NCBI GenBank assembly: GCA_002433065.1
Contig: DJHK01000018.1
Span: forward strand, 1-15,556
DNA length: 15,556 nt
Direction: 5' to 3'
From: Chloroflexi bacterium UBA6622
GTDB taxonomy: Bacteria > Chloroflexota > UBA11872
The notes beneath the pieces are model-generated. The model made no database searches, had not been told where the DNA came from, and saw only the letters and a list, made by a program, of their open reading frames with translations. Made by a program: the position numbers and the translations under genes. Positions 1 to 7,869 of the stretch are shown here, in pieces (the stretch's first letter is position 1; every line of letters begins with the position of its first letter).

Positions 1-1
1 G

Positions 2-3000
2 CATGCCGCGTCAGCATTTTCCTTTCTTGACGGAGCGTCTTTGCCAGAAGCTTTGGTCGACCGTGCTGCCGATTTGGGGTATCCCGCTCTCGCCTTGCTG
101 GATCGGGATGGGGTTTATGGCGCACCTCGATTCCATAAGGCGGCAAGAGCAGCTGGGATTAAGCCGATTGTCGGGTGTGAGTTGACAATCACTAAAGGTT
201 GGAGAGCTCCAGCTATTTGGGGAGCAGAAGCAGGTCTCTGGCGTTTGCCGGTACTGGTCGAGTCACAGGAGGGTTATCGAAACTTATGCCGTTTACTGAC
301 CCGCCTTAAACTTGAATCTCCCAAGGGTGAAGGGGCTTTAAAACTTGAGGATTTAGACGGGCTTACTACTGGATTAGTGGCTCTTGTTGGCCGCGCAGCT
401 CTTCTAGGGCACCGTTACGGGGTAGGCGGTCTCATTGACCGGGTTATTGGGTTATTTGGTCAGTCTCATGTCTATGTTGAGCTTCAACGTCACCTTCTGA
501 GAGATGAGGAAATTGATAATCAGGCTCTTATTGCGTTGGCTGAGGCTTACCATGTTCCACTCGTAGCAACGAATGGAGTGCGGTTCGCTAATGTCGATGA
601 CCGACAGCTGTATGACGTGCAAACCTGTCTCCGGCACAAGACTACGCTTGACCAGGCTGGTCGGCGTCTAGTTTGCAATAGTGAGCGATATTTAAAATCC
701 CCGGCTGCGATGGCCAAGTTGTTTCGTGATCGACCGGATGTGCTGGTTGCTGCCGGTGATTTGGCGGCGAGGCTCGATTACACAATGGATGATTTGGGCT
801 ACCGATTTCCCGCTTATCCGGTGCCGGCCGGTGACACGATGATCTCATTTTTACGAGCTATTACCGATGTTGGAGCTCGTGAACGGTATCGGCCTTATCA
901 CGAACGTGCCCGCTTGCAGCTCGCGCGTGAACTTGATCTTATTGAACAGCTTGATCTGGCTGGATATTTCCTGATTGTTTGGGATCTCGTGAATTTTTGT
1001 CGCCAGCAAGACATCCTCGTACAGGGGCGAGGCTCTGCTGCCAATAGTGCTGTTTGTTACAGTTTGGGAATTACTGCAGTCGATCCGATCGAGATGGGTC
1101 TGCTATTCGAGCGCTTTTTATCAGAGGAGCGGAGCGAGTGGCCAGATATTGATTTAGATCTGCCAAGTGGGAGCCGTCGCGAGCGTGTCATCCAGCATGT
1201 CTATGAACGATATGGTCGATTGGGAGCTGGAATGACCGCTAACGTTATTACCTACCGCGGACGGAGTGCTGCGCGCGACATTGGCAAGGTACTGTCAATA
1301 GCTTCCGAGGAGATAGATCGATTAGCTAAGGCGATGAACGATTTTGAGAAGACTGATTCAACTGAATCTTTCACGCGACAGTTTGATCGCGCCGGCCTAG
1401 AGAGAACTCACCCGCGGGCTAAGCATTTCGGGGCATTGTGGCGCCGGATGCAAGATTTGCCTCGGCATCTTGGGCAGCACTCTGGTGGAATGGTGATTTG
1501 TCAGGGGCGGCTTGATGAGGTGGTTCCGCTGGAGAAGGCTAGTATGCCGGATCGTGTTGTGGTTCAGTGGGATAAAGATGATTGTTCTGACATGGGGATC
1601 GTGAAAGTTGATCTACTTGGCTTGGGTATGATGGCCGTGCTTCAAGACACTTTTACCTTGATCAATAGTCAAGGGGCAGACCGAACTGGAGCAGTCGATC
1701 TTGCACGGTTGCCTGTGAATGACCAAGCGGTTTATCGGATGCTGCAGGATGCCGACACGGTTGGCTTGTTTCAGGTCGAGTCACGTGCTCAGATGGCGAC
1801 GTTGCCGCGCTTGAAACCCAAGTGTTTCTACGATCTTGTGGTTGGGGTAGCGATTATTCGTCCAGGTCCGATTGTAGGGCAAATGGTGCATCCTTATCTA
1901 AGGCGCCGAGCAGGACGTGAACCTGTTCGATATGCGCATCCTTCACTGGAGCCGATCTTGCGTCGTACTCTAGGAATACCGCTGTTTCAGGAACAACTGC
2001 TTCGGGTTGCAATGGTAGCTGCTGGCTTTTCAGGGGGGGAAGCTGAGCAGTTGAGGCGTGCTTTTGGCTTTAAGCGGTCGATCCGACGCATGACAGAGAT
2101 CGAGATGCAACTGCGAGAGGGCATGGAGCAAAATGGCATCACCGGAGCGCCGGCCGATGAGATCGCTCGCTCGGTCTCTTCTTTTGCGTTGTATGGATTC
2201 CCAGAATCACATGCGGCGAGTTTTGCGCTGCTGGTGTATGCCAGCGCCTATTTAAAAATACATTATCCAGCGGCGTTCTATACAGCGTTACTGAACAACC
2301 AACCAATGGGATTCTATCACCCGGCGACTTTGGTGAAGGATGCTCAGCGTCATGGCGTGCGGTTTAGCAGAATTGATGTGCAGCACTCAAGATGGGAGTG
2401 TGCCGTAGAACTAGATGGGGCGATCCGATTGGGGTTGTGTTATGTGACTGGATTAAGTGAAGCAACAGGGCGCGCGATAGGGCTCAGGCCCTTGGTATCG
2501 GTGAGTGAAGTTTCAGGTATAGATCGGCAAGGTCGACAAGGCAAAGAAGATGATGTAGTGGCTGGCGCAATGCTAATTTGTCCTAAATGCGGTTGTGACG
2601 ACGCCGAGGCGGTGACATTCTTGGATTGTGGGACATCCGGGTCGCAAGGATTTTGCAGCATCTGTGCGGAAGGTTGGATTTTAGAGAATCGGACTGGCGA
2701 AGGAGGGGTGACGGTGTCCCCGCGATTTAGGTCAGTGGAAGACTTACTTGCTCGGACTGGGCTACGTCGTGACGAATTAGTGACGCTGGCTGAGATTGGG
2801 GCGCTTAACTCATTTGGCTACGACCGCCGGTCGGCGCTCTGGCAGGTTGAGCGTGCGGTCAGACCTTCTGGTGAGTTGTTTGCTGAGATGGATGGGAAAA
2901 GCCAGAGTCGGTCGAGGGGGTCGGTTGGATCGCCTAAGTCGATGCGTTGGACATTTAATTCTGGTGACCTTAGGCCGTGGATGCCCCGTGGTGCTCCAAA

Positions 3001-3448
3001 TGTGGCTGAGAATAGTTCTCCGTTGCCGTCAATGACACCGGAAGAACGGGCGGTGTCAGACTATGTTGGGACAAAGGTGACTATTGGACCTCATCCAGTC
3101 GCTTTACGGCGGTATGAACTGGCACTTCGAGGAGTATTGCGTGCTATTGATCTGCCTGATGGGCGTAATGGTAGGCGGGTTAGAGTAGCAGGGGCCGTTA
3201 TTGCTCGTCAGCGGCCTCAGACTGCCAAGGGATGTGTGTTTCTGACGCTGGAAGACGAAACTGGATTTGCCAATATTTTTGTTAAGTCTGATGTATTCAA
3301 CATTGCGCGAGAGGTTATTCTTGAACGGTCGTTTTTACTAGTCGAGGGAGTAATACATTACCAGGATGGTGTAACTTCTGTGAAAGCGGAGCGATTTCAT
3401 GACTTCCCGGTTAGTGAGGGAATGCCGAGACCTCGAGATTTTCATTGA
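2..3448 (+). CDS. dnaE2: Error-prone DNA polymerase III alpha subunit, DnaE2/ImuC type (5' end outside window)
   Basis: Translesion polymerase of the C-family, normally working with ImuA/ImuB in DNA-damage mutagenesis. The reading frame is open from base 2, and the residues before the TTG at 41 (HAASAFSFLDGAS) are the usual start of the PHP domain, so that TTG is an internal Leu codon and the true start lies upstream. The PHP site reads HAAS where replicative DnaE has HxHS, as expected for DnaE2. The palm is complete: GRGSAANSAVCYSLG near 1026, PDIDLDLP at 1142-1165 with Asp codons at 1145 and 1151, and KVDLLGLGMM with the third Asp at 1610. A helix-hairpin-helix part (RDELVTLAEIGALNSFG) and an OB-fold (about 3150-3400) end the protein. 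Codons about 2483-2719 form an insert with a CPKC...CSIC zinc-ribbon-like pattern. Stop is TGA. No imuA/imuB is visible because the upstream side is cut off. Confidence 0.93.
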   Translation, partial: HAASAFSFLDGASLPEALVDRAADLGYPALALLDRDGVYGAPRFHKAARAAGIKPIVGCELTITKGWRAPAIWGAEAGLWRLPVLVESQEGYRNLCRLLTRLKLESPKGEGALKLEDLDGLTTGLVALVGRAALLGHRYGVGGLIDRVIGLFGQSHVYVELQRHLLRDEEIDNQALIALAEAYHVPLVATNGVRFANVDDRQLYDVQTCLRHKTTLDQAGRRLVCNSERYLKSPAAMAKLFRDRPDVLVAAGDLAARLDYTMDDLGYRFPAYPVPAGDTMISFLRAITDVGARERYRPYHERARLQLARELDLIEQLDLAGYFLIVWDLVNFCRQQDILVQGRGSAANSAVCYSLGITAVDPIEMGLLFERFLSEERSEWPDIDLDLPSGSRRERVIQHVYERYGRLGAGMTANVITYRGRSAARDIGKVLSIASEEIDRLAKAMNDFEKTDSTESFTRQFDRAGLERTHPRAKHFGALWRRMQDLPRHLGQHSGGMVICQGRLDEVVPLEKASMPDRVVVQWDKDDCSDMGIVKVDLLGLGMMAVLQDTFTLINSQGADRTGAVDLARLPVNDQAVYRMLQDADTVGLFQVESRAQMATLPRLKPKCFYDLVVGVAIIRPGPIVGQMVHPYLRRRAGREPVRYAHPSLEPILRRTLGIPLFQEQLLRVAMVAAGFSGGEAEQLRRAFGFKRSIRRMTEIEMQLREGMEQNGITGAPADEIARSVSSFALYGFPESHAASFALLVYASAYLKIHYPAAFYTALLNNQPMGFYHPATLVKDAQRHGVRFSRIDVQHSRWECAVELDGAIRLGLCYVTGLSEATGRAIGLRPLVSVSEVSGIDRQGRQGKEDDVVAGAMLICPKCGCDDAEAVTFLDCGTSGSQGFCSICAEGWILENRTGEGGVTVSPRFRSVEDLLARTGLRRDELVTLAEIGALNSFGYDRRSALWQVERAVRPSGELFAEMDGKSQSRSRGSVGSPKSMRWTFNSGDLRPWMPRGAPNVAENSSPLPSMTPEERAVSDYVGTKVTIGPHPVALRRYELALRGVLRAIDLPDGRNGRRVRVAGAVIARQRPQTAKGCVFLTLEDETGFANIFVKSDVFNIAREVILERSFLLVEGVIHYQDGVTSVKAERFHDFPVSEGMPRPRDFH
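2483..2719 (+). other. Zinc-ribbon-like insert inside DnaE2
   Basis: About 79 codons separate two segments that are normally almost adjacent in DnaE2: the GLCYVTGLSEATGRAI strand/helix and the FRSVEDLLARTGL helix-hairpin-helix start. The insert contains CPKCGC (2578-2595) and, about 24 residues later, CSIC, the spacing of a four-cysteine zinc ribbon, flanked by Gly/Asp-rich linker sequence. The frame is kept through it and no repeats flank it, so it looks like a domain insertion rather than an element. The metal binding is inferred from cysteine spacing only. Confidence 0.6.
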
Positions 3449-3450
3449 TG

Positions 3451-4143
3451 TTAGAGGGTGAAGCGGACTGATGCTACAAGTGGTCTGTTCAGAAACTCGA
3501 TAAGTGGGGCCAGCGCAGCGAATCTGCTCAGGAGCATGCTGTAGAACCTGGGTCCCGTTGTGGGACTGGGCTCAAGCTCCTCACCGATTAGATATTGTTG
3601 CAGCTGCAGGTATTTGGGAGCTTCGTGATCGGCTTGAAACCCGCGCGGCACACGTTTCAGTCACGTTCCTCTAATGCCGCCCATCCGTCGGATGGGTGGC
3701 GACTGGGCAAGGCTGTGGAAGCGGCGGAATTTATCCAAGATATGCTTGCGAATTCGCTGCCGCTGGGGCTGTTGTGGAGAGTAGAGTCCACCTCAGATCC
3801 ACAGCTCGTCTGAGCCTAGATGAAAATATAAAGCAGCACTTTTGTTTTTGGGTAACAGTCTGTGAGTGAACCTGGCCGAAACATGGACTTTGTATGGGGT
3901 CTTATCGGATGAAAATCGGATACCGTGGTAGATGCGGTACATCGATTGCGGTGCGGCAACCATATCTGGTGCCATGTTTGGGAAATTGGTGGCTAGGCAT
4001 TTGATGATGGTGAGCATCGGGGTGCGTATGTAGGTTTCACAGTCAGCTTTGTGGGTTGCAAACCACTCCCGCCGACTGTTCCGTTTGAGTGACTCTAGGA
4101 ATTGCAGGGTTTTGGTGCTGAAATGTGGAGCGGTGTTGTTCAT
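3451..4143 (-). pseudogene. DUF2461 family protein, interrupted by two in-frame TGA codons
   Basis: Read on the - strand from ATG at 4143, the protein matches the DUF2461 (TIGR02453) family: FLESLKRNSRREWFATHKAD near the start, then MYRIYHGIRFSSDKTPYKVH, AALYFHLGSDELWI, GGLYSP, LKRVPRGFQADHEAPKYL and FAALAPLIEFLNRPL. All of these lie in one reading frame of 231 codons ending in TAA at 3451-3453, about the family's usual length. The frame is broken only by TGA at 3795-3793, where the family has Gly in a GGG run, and TGA at 3663-3661, just before LKRVPRGF. No frameshift is needed. TGA ends several other genes here (dnaE2, the SET gene, msrP, msrQ, tes), so it is a stop in this organism. Best read as a recent pseudogene; readthrough or sequencing error are alternatives. 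The family has no established function known to me. Confidence 0.82.
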
Positions 4144-4214
4144 GCTTTGAGTACATCTATCGAGCGAGCTGGGAAATTATTGAAAATATGTAATGTGATG
4201 GCTAGGAATACCCA

Positions 4215-4643
4215 TCAGGATTGTTGGTTATTTACCCAGCGGATTCTTGGTACCAGAGACCAGTCGAATTGATCAAGGTGGCTCGGTCCTAGCTCATCGA
4301 CGGCTTCTAGGATGCGTGAGGTGCTTGCTAGAAGATTAACGATATCGATGCCTTGACAAGTTGGTGTAAATGGCTGAAGGTGCGCGGAACCTTTGATTAG
4401 CATGGTTCTGGCTCCGTGATGATTGCACCGTTGGACGTGGTACAGCGCTACTCCTATCTGAAGAATACCTTGGTACAATCGCCTAATTGGTCGCCCCTCT
4501 TCACGCCAGAGATCTTCGAGGGTCTCGTGTTGTTCGAAGAACTCACCACGGTTGAACTGGGCGATACCTTCACGCAGCTCTGGCGGCGGCGGTTCACAAC
4601 ATGGTAAATGCACAGTGCTCATTATAGGGGCTACGCTTGCCAC
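4215..4643 (-). CDS. DUF309 domain protein
   Basis: Small helical protein of the DUF309 family (TTHA0068-like). The signature FNRGEFFEQHETLEDLWRE (residues 30-48) and the following RLYQGILQIGVALYHV helix are diagnostic; the His-Glu-x-x-Glu arrangement could bind a metal, but no activity is established for the family. The C-terminal half (PFTPTCQGIDIVNLL) is typical as well. The long reading starts at a GTG at 4643; an ATG at 4622 (MSTVHLP) is an equally good start giving 135 residues, and neither has a clear ribosome binding site. It lies 71 bases upstream of the interrupted DUF2461 gene on the same strand, so the two were probably co-transcribed. Confidence 0.85.
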   Translation of the reverse strand: MASVAPIMSTVHLPCCEPPPPELREGIAQFNRGEFFEQHETLEDLWREEGRPIRRLYQGILQIGVALYHVQRCNHHGARTMLIKGSAHLQPFTPTCQGIDIVNLLASTSRILEAVDELGPSHLDQFDWSLVPRIRWVNNQQS

Positions 4644-4715
4644 TAGCGGCCGTGTAGTTCTTCTCCAAAGCTAGACTGATATGATTCTTAAGCTTCGTAC
4701 CGCGCTGGTCAAGCG

Positions 4716-5177
4716 ATGTTGAACCTGATGCTCCGTGGACGCATCACTAGATGGGAAATGAGATTGACTGAGCTCTACTTACCCCAAATCAAGCGGAAAC
4801 GATCCAAGCTTCATGGTTGGGGAGTTTTTGCTCTTGAGAACATCAATAAAAATAAACGGGTTATTACCTATGAGGGAGAGAAGATTACTTCCAAAGCGAG
4901 TGAGGATCGGGAGGATCGCTATCTTCGCCGTGGGGAAATCTGGTGCTTTCGACTTAACCGACGCTGGGTGATTGACGCGAACGTTGGTGGAAATATTGCA
5001 CGCTTCATCAATCATTCATGCAAGCCTAATTGTTATAGCAATGTTATCGACGGTAGGATTTGGATTATTGCAGGCAAGGCTGTGAAGCCGGGTGAGGAAC
5101 TTACGTACAACTATCACACGGATGGAGATAAAGAAATTCAGTGTCGTTGTCGTCCAGGTTGCAAGAATAGACTTTGA
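4716..5177 (+). CDS. SET-domain lysine methyltransferase, small bacterial type
   Basis: A nearly minimal SET domain, expected to transfer methyl groups from S-adenosylmethionine to protein lysine. Motifs in order: HGWGVFA (residues 33-39), the cofactor-side NHSCKPN (99-105), ELTYNY with the catalytic-type Tyr (129-133), and a post-SET cysteine cluster C143, C145, C149 which with C102 can hold one zinc. The substrate cannot be read from sequence; bacterial SET proteins have been reported to modify ribosomal, DNA-binding or host proteins. Start is uncertain: ATGs at 4716, 4728 and 4758 are all in frame without a convincing Shine-Dalgarno, and the SET homology begins near residue 22, so ATG 4758 (139 residues) is possible. 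Transcribed divergently from the DUF309 gene. Confidence 0.88.
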   Translation: MLNLMLRGRITRWEMRLTELYLPQIKRKRSKLHGWGVFALENINKNKRVITYEGEKITSKASEDREDRYLRRGEIWCFRLNRRWVIDANVGGNIARFINHSCKPNCYSNVIDGRIWIIAGKAVKPGEELTYNYHTDGDKEIQCRCRPGCKNRL

Positions 5178-5222
5178 GCGGCTGTTGTGGCTGATAAAAG
5201 CACCGTCTGACATTATGGTCTT

Positions 5223-5897
5223 ATGATCATGGATCTAGTTTACCTTCACGGATTCGCATCCTCGCCTGATTCGTCGAAGGCGACCTTTTTGTCTGCTCGC
5301 TTGGCGGAAATCGGGATTACGTTGCATTGCCCCGATCTTAACAAACCTGATTTCTCGACGATGACCGTTTCGCGAATGATTAATGACGTGGAGCGGGTGA
5401 TCGCTGATCTAGCTCCTAGTCCGATCGCCTTGATTGGGTCGAGTTTGGGAGCGTTTGTGGCGCTTCATCTGGCAGAGCGTTGCTATCGAGCGGGGGAAGG
5501 CAGAAAGGTTTCGCATTCCATCGAGCACTTGGTTCTATTGGCTCCAGCTTTCGATTTCAGAACTGGTTTGGAGAAGCAGTTAGGGGCGGATGGGCTCAAC
5601 GAGTGGCGCGCTACCGATCGGCTAGCAGTGCAAAATTATGCCGAGGGGCGGACATGTGATGTTCACTATGATTTATATGCCGATGCTGGCTACTATGACA
5701 GCTTTGCCGCGACGGTGTCGGTGCCGATGCTCATTTTGCAAGGCCGAGGCGACGAAGTTGTTGACCCCAGGATGGTAGCTAGTTTTGCAAGAGGCCGCGA
5801 TCATGTGAAGTGCGTTTTGCTCGACGACGACCACCAATTAAAAAATAGCCTTGACCGAGTGTGGAATGAGATCTCGGTGTTTCTGGGTTTGGACTAA
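5223..5897 (+). CDS. YqiA/YcfP-like alpha/beta hydrolase (UPF0227-like esterase)
   Basis: Short alpha/beta hydrolase of the YqiA type: the N-terminal YLHGFASSPDSSKA, a nucleophile elbow GSSLG (residues 72-76, Ser74), an acid in GRGDEVVD (Asp177) and the terminal His in DDDHQL (His204) form a full catalytic triad. The length of 224 residues is somewhat above the roughly 190 of E. coli YqiA, partly from the CYRAGEGRKVSHSIEH segment. No signal peptide is seen, so it is cytoplasmic. E. coli YqiA hydrolyses short-chain acyl esters; the natural substrate is unknown. A second in-frame ATG at 5229 could also be the start. It follows the SET gene by 45 bases, which may mean shared transcription. Confidence 0.87.
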   Translation: MIMDLVYLHGFASSPDSSKATFLSARLAEIGITLHCPDLNKPDFSTMTVSRMINDVERVIADLAPSPIALIGSSLGAFVALHLAERCYRAGEGRKVSHSIEHLVLLAPAFDFRTGLEKQLGADGLNEWRATDRLAVQNYAEGRTCDVHYDLYADAGYYDSFAATVSVPMLILQGRGDEVVDPRMVASFARGRDHVKCVLLDDDHQLKNSLDRVWNEISVFLGLD

Positions 5898-5955
5898 TGA
5901 AGGTTGACTTTGAGCCCCAGGCGGCTGCTGATGCGAATTAACACATACGGGGACC

Positions 5956-6663
5956 ATGCCTAGCGCGTTTGTCTCTGTGATCGTGCCTGTGTTGCATGAT
6001 GCCAAAATGTTGGCGCCGTTGCTTGCGGAGCTTGTTGGTAAAGGCGAATCGATTCAGGTTGAGGTCGTGGTGACTAATGGCGATGCCGAGGATCGAGAGC
6101 TGGAGCCAATTCGTAGAGATAATCCCAAGGTTCGATGGGTTGATGGTTGCCCGGGGCGAGCTCTGCAGATGAACAGGGGCGCTCTGATAGCAAGCGGGAG
6201 GTGGCTGCTCTTTCTACATAGTGACGCCAGACTGGGGCCGAAATGGTTCGATGAAATAGAGCGAGCGGCTAGGGTTGACGTTGTAGGTGGTTGTTATCGA
6301 CTTGAGATTGACTCTTGCTGCTGGCAGGCGAGATTGATCGAGTTTGGGGTGAAGTGGCGAGCTCGATGGTTAGCTATAGTCTATGGAGATCAAGGTATAT
6401 TTATTCGACGCGATGTGTTTGATCTTCTTGGTGGCTATCGACCGCTTCCCCTTATGGAAGATGCAGACTTAGTAAGACGGATGCGGCAGCGTGGGAGTTT
6501 TTTGCTTTCGCAGGTGAGGGTTCGGGTATCAGCGAGGCGCTGGGAACGGGATGGTTGGTGGCGGCGGACGTTCGCGAATATCTGGATTTTACTATCCCAT
6601 CTTGTTGGTCGAGCGCCAGAAAACATGGCCGAGTCTTATCCAGCTTGGCCTCAAACCAAGTAG
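5956..6663 (+). CDS. Family 2 glycosyltransferase, rSAM/selenodomain-associated transferase 2 type (TIGR04283)
   Basis: GT-A fold glycosyltransferase. SVIVPVLHDAKML opens the nucleotide-sugar domain, followed by GRALQMNRGALIASGRWLLF (68-87), the metal-site HSDAR (88-92), YGDQGIFIRRDVFDLLGGYR (143-162), MEDADLVRRMR (167-177) and ARRWERDGWWRRT (193-205). The last three blocks are the hallmark of the TIGR04283 family, which in many genomes sits near radical SAM and ArsM-like genes, including arsenosugar loci (known association, recalled rather than searched). No transmembrane anchor is present. The ATG at 5956 has GGGG at 5949-5952 as a ribosome binding site. A radical SAM/ArsM-like fusion lies 2 kb downstream on the same strand, which fits that association. 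Donor and acceptor sugars are unknown. Confidence 0.88.
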   Translation: MPSAFVSVIVPVLHDAKMLAPLLAELVGKGESIQVEVVVTNGDAEDRELEPIRRDNPKVRWVDGCPGRALQMNRGALIASGRWLLFLHSDARLGPKWFDEIERAARVDVVGGCYRLEIDSCCWQARLIEFGVKWRARWLAIVYGDQGIFIRRDVFDLLGGYRPLPLMEDADLVRRMRQRGSFLLSQVRVRVSARRWERDGWWRRTFANIWILLSHLVGRAPENMAESYPAWPQTK

Positions 6664-6850
6664 GCGACGGTTGATTCCAGCTGGTGGCTCTCTTGTCGTG
6701 TAAGAGCTGGATCAATTATTTGGACCGCTGAGTAAGTGCCGGACATGAGGCCTCCCATTGACAAGGCGTCATATAGAGGGTGACCATGGGGGCAGTGAGT
6801 CCACTAGGTATCTGGGGTTTGTTAAGCCGGTCGATGAGTGGAGGCGAGCA

Positions 6851-7810
6851 ATGTTAATTAAGCGGGCACAGGAAATCCGATCGTCTGAGATCACTGATGA
6901 ACAGCAGTACCACAATAGGCGACAGTTCATTCAGCAAACCTCTGGCGGAGCTTTGGGGCTGGTGGCTGGGGCCACGATGCTCAGCAATTCCGCTGCACAG
7001 CTACAGGCCCAAGAGCCGATTCCGAACTTGCAGCCGTCGCCATTTAGTACAGATGAGGACCTCAACTCGTTCGAGGACATCACGACGTACAACAATTTCT
7101 ATGAGTTTGGGCTCCAAAAAGAAGACCCATCTCGTTATGCTCACGAAATGACGATCGATCCTTGGTCCGTGAGGGTCGAAGGTGAGATGAATAAGCCAGC
7201 TGCTGATGTCCCTCTTGAAGACATTTTGCGTCCCCATACCCTAGAGGAGCGTATTTATCGACTGCGGTGCGTTGAAGCGTGGTCAATGGTTGTGCCATGG
7301 GTTGGATTTCCGCTAGGTGATCTGATACGGCGGTTTGAGCCGACATCTAACGCGAAATTCGTTCGATTTGAGACGTTGCATCGACCGGAAGAGATGCGAG
7401 GGCAGCGTGGACGCTCTTTGGAGTGGCCATATGTTGAAGGGTTGCGAATGGATGAGGCGATGCACCCTCTGGCCATCTTGGCGGTAGGAGTTTACGGAAA
7501 GACCCTGCTGAATCAACAAGGTGCACCACTTCGGTTGGTCGTGCCATGGAAATATGGGTTTAAGAGCATCAAGTCGATCGTGAAGATCCAGTTTGTTCGT
7601 GAACAGCCGCTGAACTCTTGGAACGTTGCCATTCCAAACGAGTATGGGTTTTACTCCAATGTGAACCCTGAGGTGGACCACCCGCGATGGAGTCAAGCGA
7701 GCGAACGACGGATTGGTAGCTTTTTTAGGATTCGCACGGCGATGTTCAACGGTTATGCCGAACAGGTGGCAAGTCTGTACGAGGGTATGGACTTGCGGCG
7801 CAATTATTGA
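6851..7810 (+). CDS. msrP: Protein-methionine-sulfoxide reductase, molybdenum catalytic subunit MsrP (YedY)
   Basis: Periplasmic molybdoenzyme that reduces oxidised methionines in envelope proteins, taking electrons from the membrane partner MsrQ encoded next. The first 45 residues are a Tat signal: NRRQFIQ (22-28), then a weakly hydrophobic stretch GGALGLVAGATML and a probable cleavage near AQLQAQE. The molybdopterin domain shows YNNFYEFGLQKEDP, the strand WSVRVEGEM, and LRCVEAWSMVVPW with the Mo-ligand Cys140; VPWKYGFKSIKSI and NEYGFYSNVNP near the end are also family hallmarks. The length of 319 residues suits the family. ATG 6851 is chosen because GGAGG at 6840-6844 precedes it at proper spacing and the Tat n-region is then normal; the frame stays open further upstream, but only into non-homologous sequence. 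Confidence 0.95.
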   Translation: MLIKRAQEIRSSEITDEQQYHNRRQFIQQTSGGALGLVAGATMLSNSAAQLQAQEPIPNLQPSPFSTDEDLNSFEDITTYNNFYEFGLQKEDPSRYAHEMTIDPWSVRVEGEMNKPAADVPLEDILRPHTLEERIYRLRCVEAWSMVVPWVGFPLGDLIRRFEPTSNAKFVRFETLHRPEEMRGQRGRSLEWPYVEGLRMDEAMHPLAILAVGVYGKTLLNQQGAPLRLVVPWKYGFKSIKSIVKIQFVREQPLNSWNVAIPNEYGFYSNVNPEVDHPRWSQASERRIGSFFRIRTAMFNGYAEQVASLYEGMDLRRNY

Positions 7811-7869
7811 CGGATATGGGCCGAATGCTGTTCGGGTGAGAGGCAAGGAGGTAGTTGGAGGAGAGCTTT

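Noticed and set aside
3681..3697. CCCATCCGTCGGATGGG palindrome as a regulatory site or terminator
   Set aside because: It lies within the DUF2461 coding frame (segment PPIRRMG), has no T-run, and is explained by coding sequence.
3451..4143. TGA reassigned to an amino acid in this organism (to explain the interrupted DUF2461 gene)
   Set aside because: dnaE2, the SET gene, msrP, msrQ and tes all end at TGA at the expected end of their family homology, so TGA is a working stop here.
4676..4712. TTGACC (- strand, 4712-4707) as a promoter for the DUF309 gene
   Set aside because: The matching -10 region (TAAGAA) agrees at only about three of six positions; too weak to annotate.
6677..6710. CCAGCT/AGCTGG inverted repeat after the glycosyltransferase as a terminator
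   Set aside because: The stem is short with a long loop and no T-tract follows; not strong enough to call.
6758..6777. TTGACA as a -35 box for msrP with TATAGA as -10
   Set aside because: The spacer is only 8 bases, and nothing like a -10 lies at 16-18 bases.
6758..6850. N-terminal extension of MsrP starting at TTG 6758
   Set aside because: The extra 31 residues show no MsrP homology and displace the Tat signal; ATG 6851 has a good GGAGG ribosome binding site.
7313..7846. 177-codon open frame antisense to msrP
   Set aside because: It is a shadow of a well-supported gene, with no recognisable domain and Arg/Pro/His-rich composition typical of antisense frames.
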